A stretch of DNA of 6,006 nt, from the NCBI GenBank assembly GCA_012728465.1, contig JAAYFB010000255.1:1-6006 (forward strand), read 5' to 3'. Below, piece after piece: positions 5,901 to 6,006 of the stretch. Source of the DNA: Proteiniphilum sp. (GTDB lineage: Bacteria; Bacteroidota; Bacteroidia; Bacteroidales; Dysgonomonadaceae). Below the pieces are notes generated by a model. The model had not been told where the DNA came from and did not search any database. It saw only the letters and a list, made by a program, of their open reading frames with translations. The translations under genes were made by a program, and so were the position numbers. Position 1 is the first letter of the stretch, and every line of letters begins with the position of its first letter.

Positions 5901-5973
5901 CCCCAATCTCATTTGTGGTTGGGAGTGATTTGAACTTTTTACCCCAAATCTCATTTGTGGTTGGGAGTGATTT
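5901..5973 (-). repeat. Right inverted pair of the repeat element (copies C and D)
   Basis: Read on the minus strand, copy D is 5973-5942 and copy C 5931-5901. They are identical except that C lacks one T in the ATTTGGGG end. In copy D, ACCACAAAT can pair with ATTTGGGGT across GAG with one A-G mismatch, a longer stem than in the left pair. They match copies A and B over the AAATCAC start and the shared core. Confidence 0.85.
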
Positions 5974-6006
5974 CTTCTCATAACTGCCATTTATATACAT
6001 AAATAA

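Larger units (their letters stand above)
5727..5973. repeat. Four-copy symmetrical repeat element (two direct, two inverted)
   Basis: Four copies of a roughly 32-bp unit are arranged as two plus-strand copies facing two minus-strand copies. Unit starts are 5727 and 5769 on the plus strand and 5973 and 5931 on the minus strand. Each pair has the same 42-bp period (32-bp unit plus 10-bp spacer, four helical turns). Both nested pairs are symmetrical about one axis at 5850. The 16-bp core AACCACAAATGAGATT is identical in all four, and each unit contains CAAAT-GAG-ATTTG, a small hairpin; the copy at 5901-5931 has lost one T and breaks this arm. No gene, transposase or target-site duplication is visible. 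It may be an interspersed element, a binding-site array or a folded transcript; I do not recognise a named family. Confidence 0.85.

Noticed and set aside
5727..5973. CRISPR array
   Set aside because: There are only two copies per direction, the spacers are 10 bp, and the second pair is inverted. A CRISPR array has one orientation and spacers of about 30 bp or more.
5727..5973. Insertion sequence or intact transposon
   Set aside because: No transposase frame lies between the inverted units, and comparison of the flanks (before 5727 and after 5973) shows no clear target-site duplication. A non-autonomous element remains possible.

Overview
The window is AT-rich, and every gene is on the minus strand. 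The long A+T intergenic stretches, the lack of strong Shine-Dalgarno sequences and promoter-like TAnnTTTG boxes point to a member of the Bacteroidetes. The gene content (glycan and mucin degradation) suggests a host-associated Bacteroidales such as Bacteroides, Phocaeicola or Prevotella. No species-level marker is present, so the assignment is inference.

Layout in the direction of transcription (high to low coordinates). The right end, 5727-5973, holds a 247-bp symmetrical repeat element: two direct 32-bp copies facing two inverted copies, all on a 42-bp period. From 5332 to 5726 there is no gene, but there are several short perfect palindromes that could be operators. Then come three genes for exported proteins: a right-handed beta-helix protein of the pectate-lyase-3 superfamily (3769-5331), an M60-like zinc metallopeptidase with an N-terminal discoidin-like domain (1294-3273), and the N-terminal 322 residues of a GH95 family alpha-L-fucosidase (1-966), which runs off the left edge. 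The gaps between genes are 495 and 327 bp. Each is long enough for its own promoter and each holds a candidate Bacteroidetes -7 box, so the genes may be separate transcription units rather than one operon.

The three products fit one job: attack on host-type glycoproteins such as mucin. M60-like peptidases of gut Bacteroidetes cleave O-glycosylated polypeptides, GH95 enzymes remove terminal alpha-1,2-linked fucose (or, in some members, galactose), and beta-helix proteins of this kind often act on polysaccharides. All three have type I signal peptides and no lipobox, so periplasmic or secreted placement is expected. No SusC/SusD pair, regulator, tRNA, rRNA or transposase is visible.

The most unusual element is the four-copy repeat at the right end, which I cannot assign to a known family. 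The second is a perfect inverted repeat lying in the spacer of the putative fucosidase promoter.
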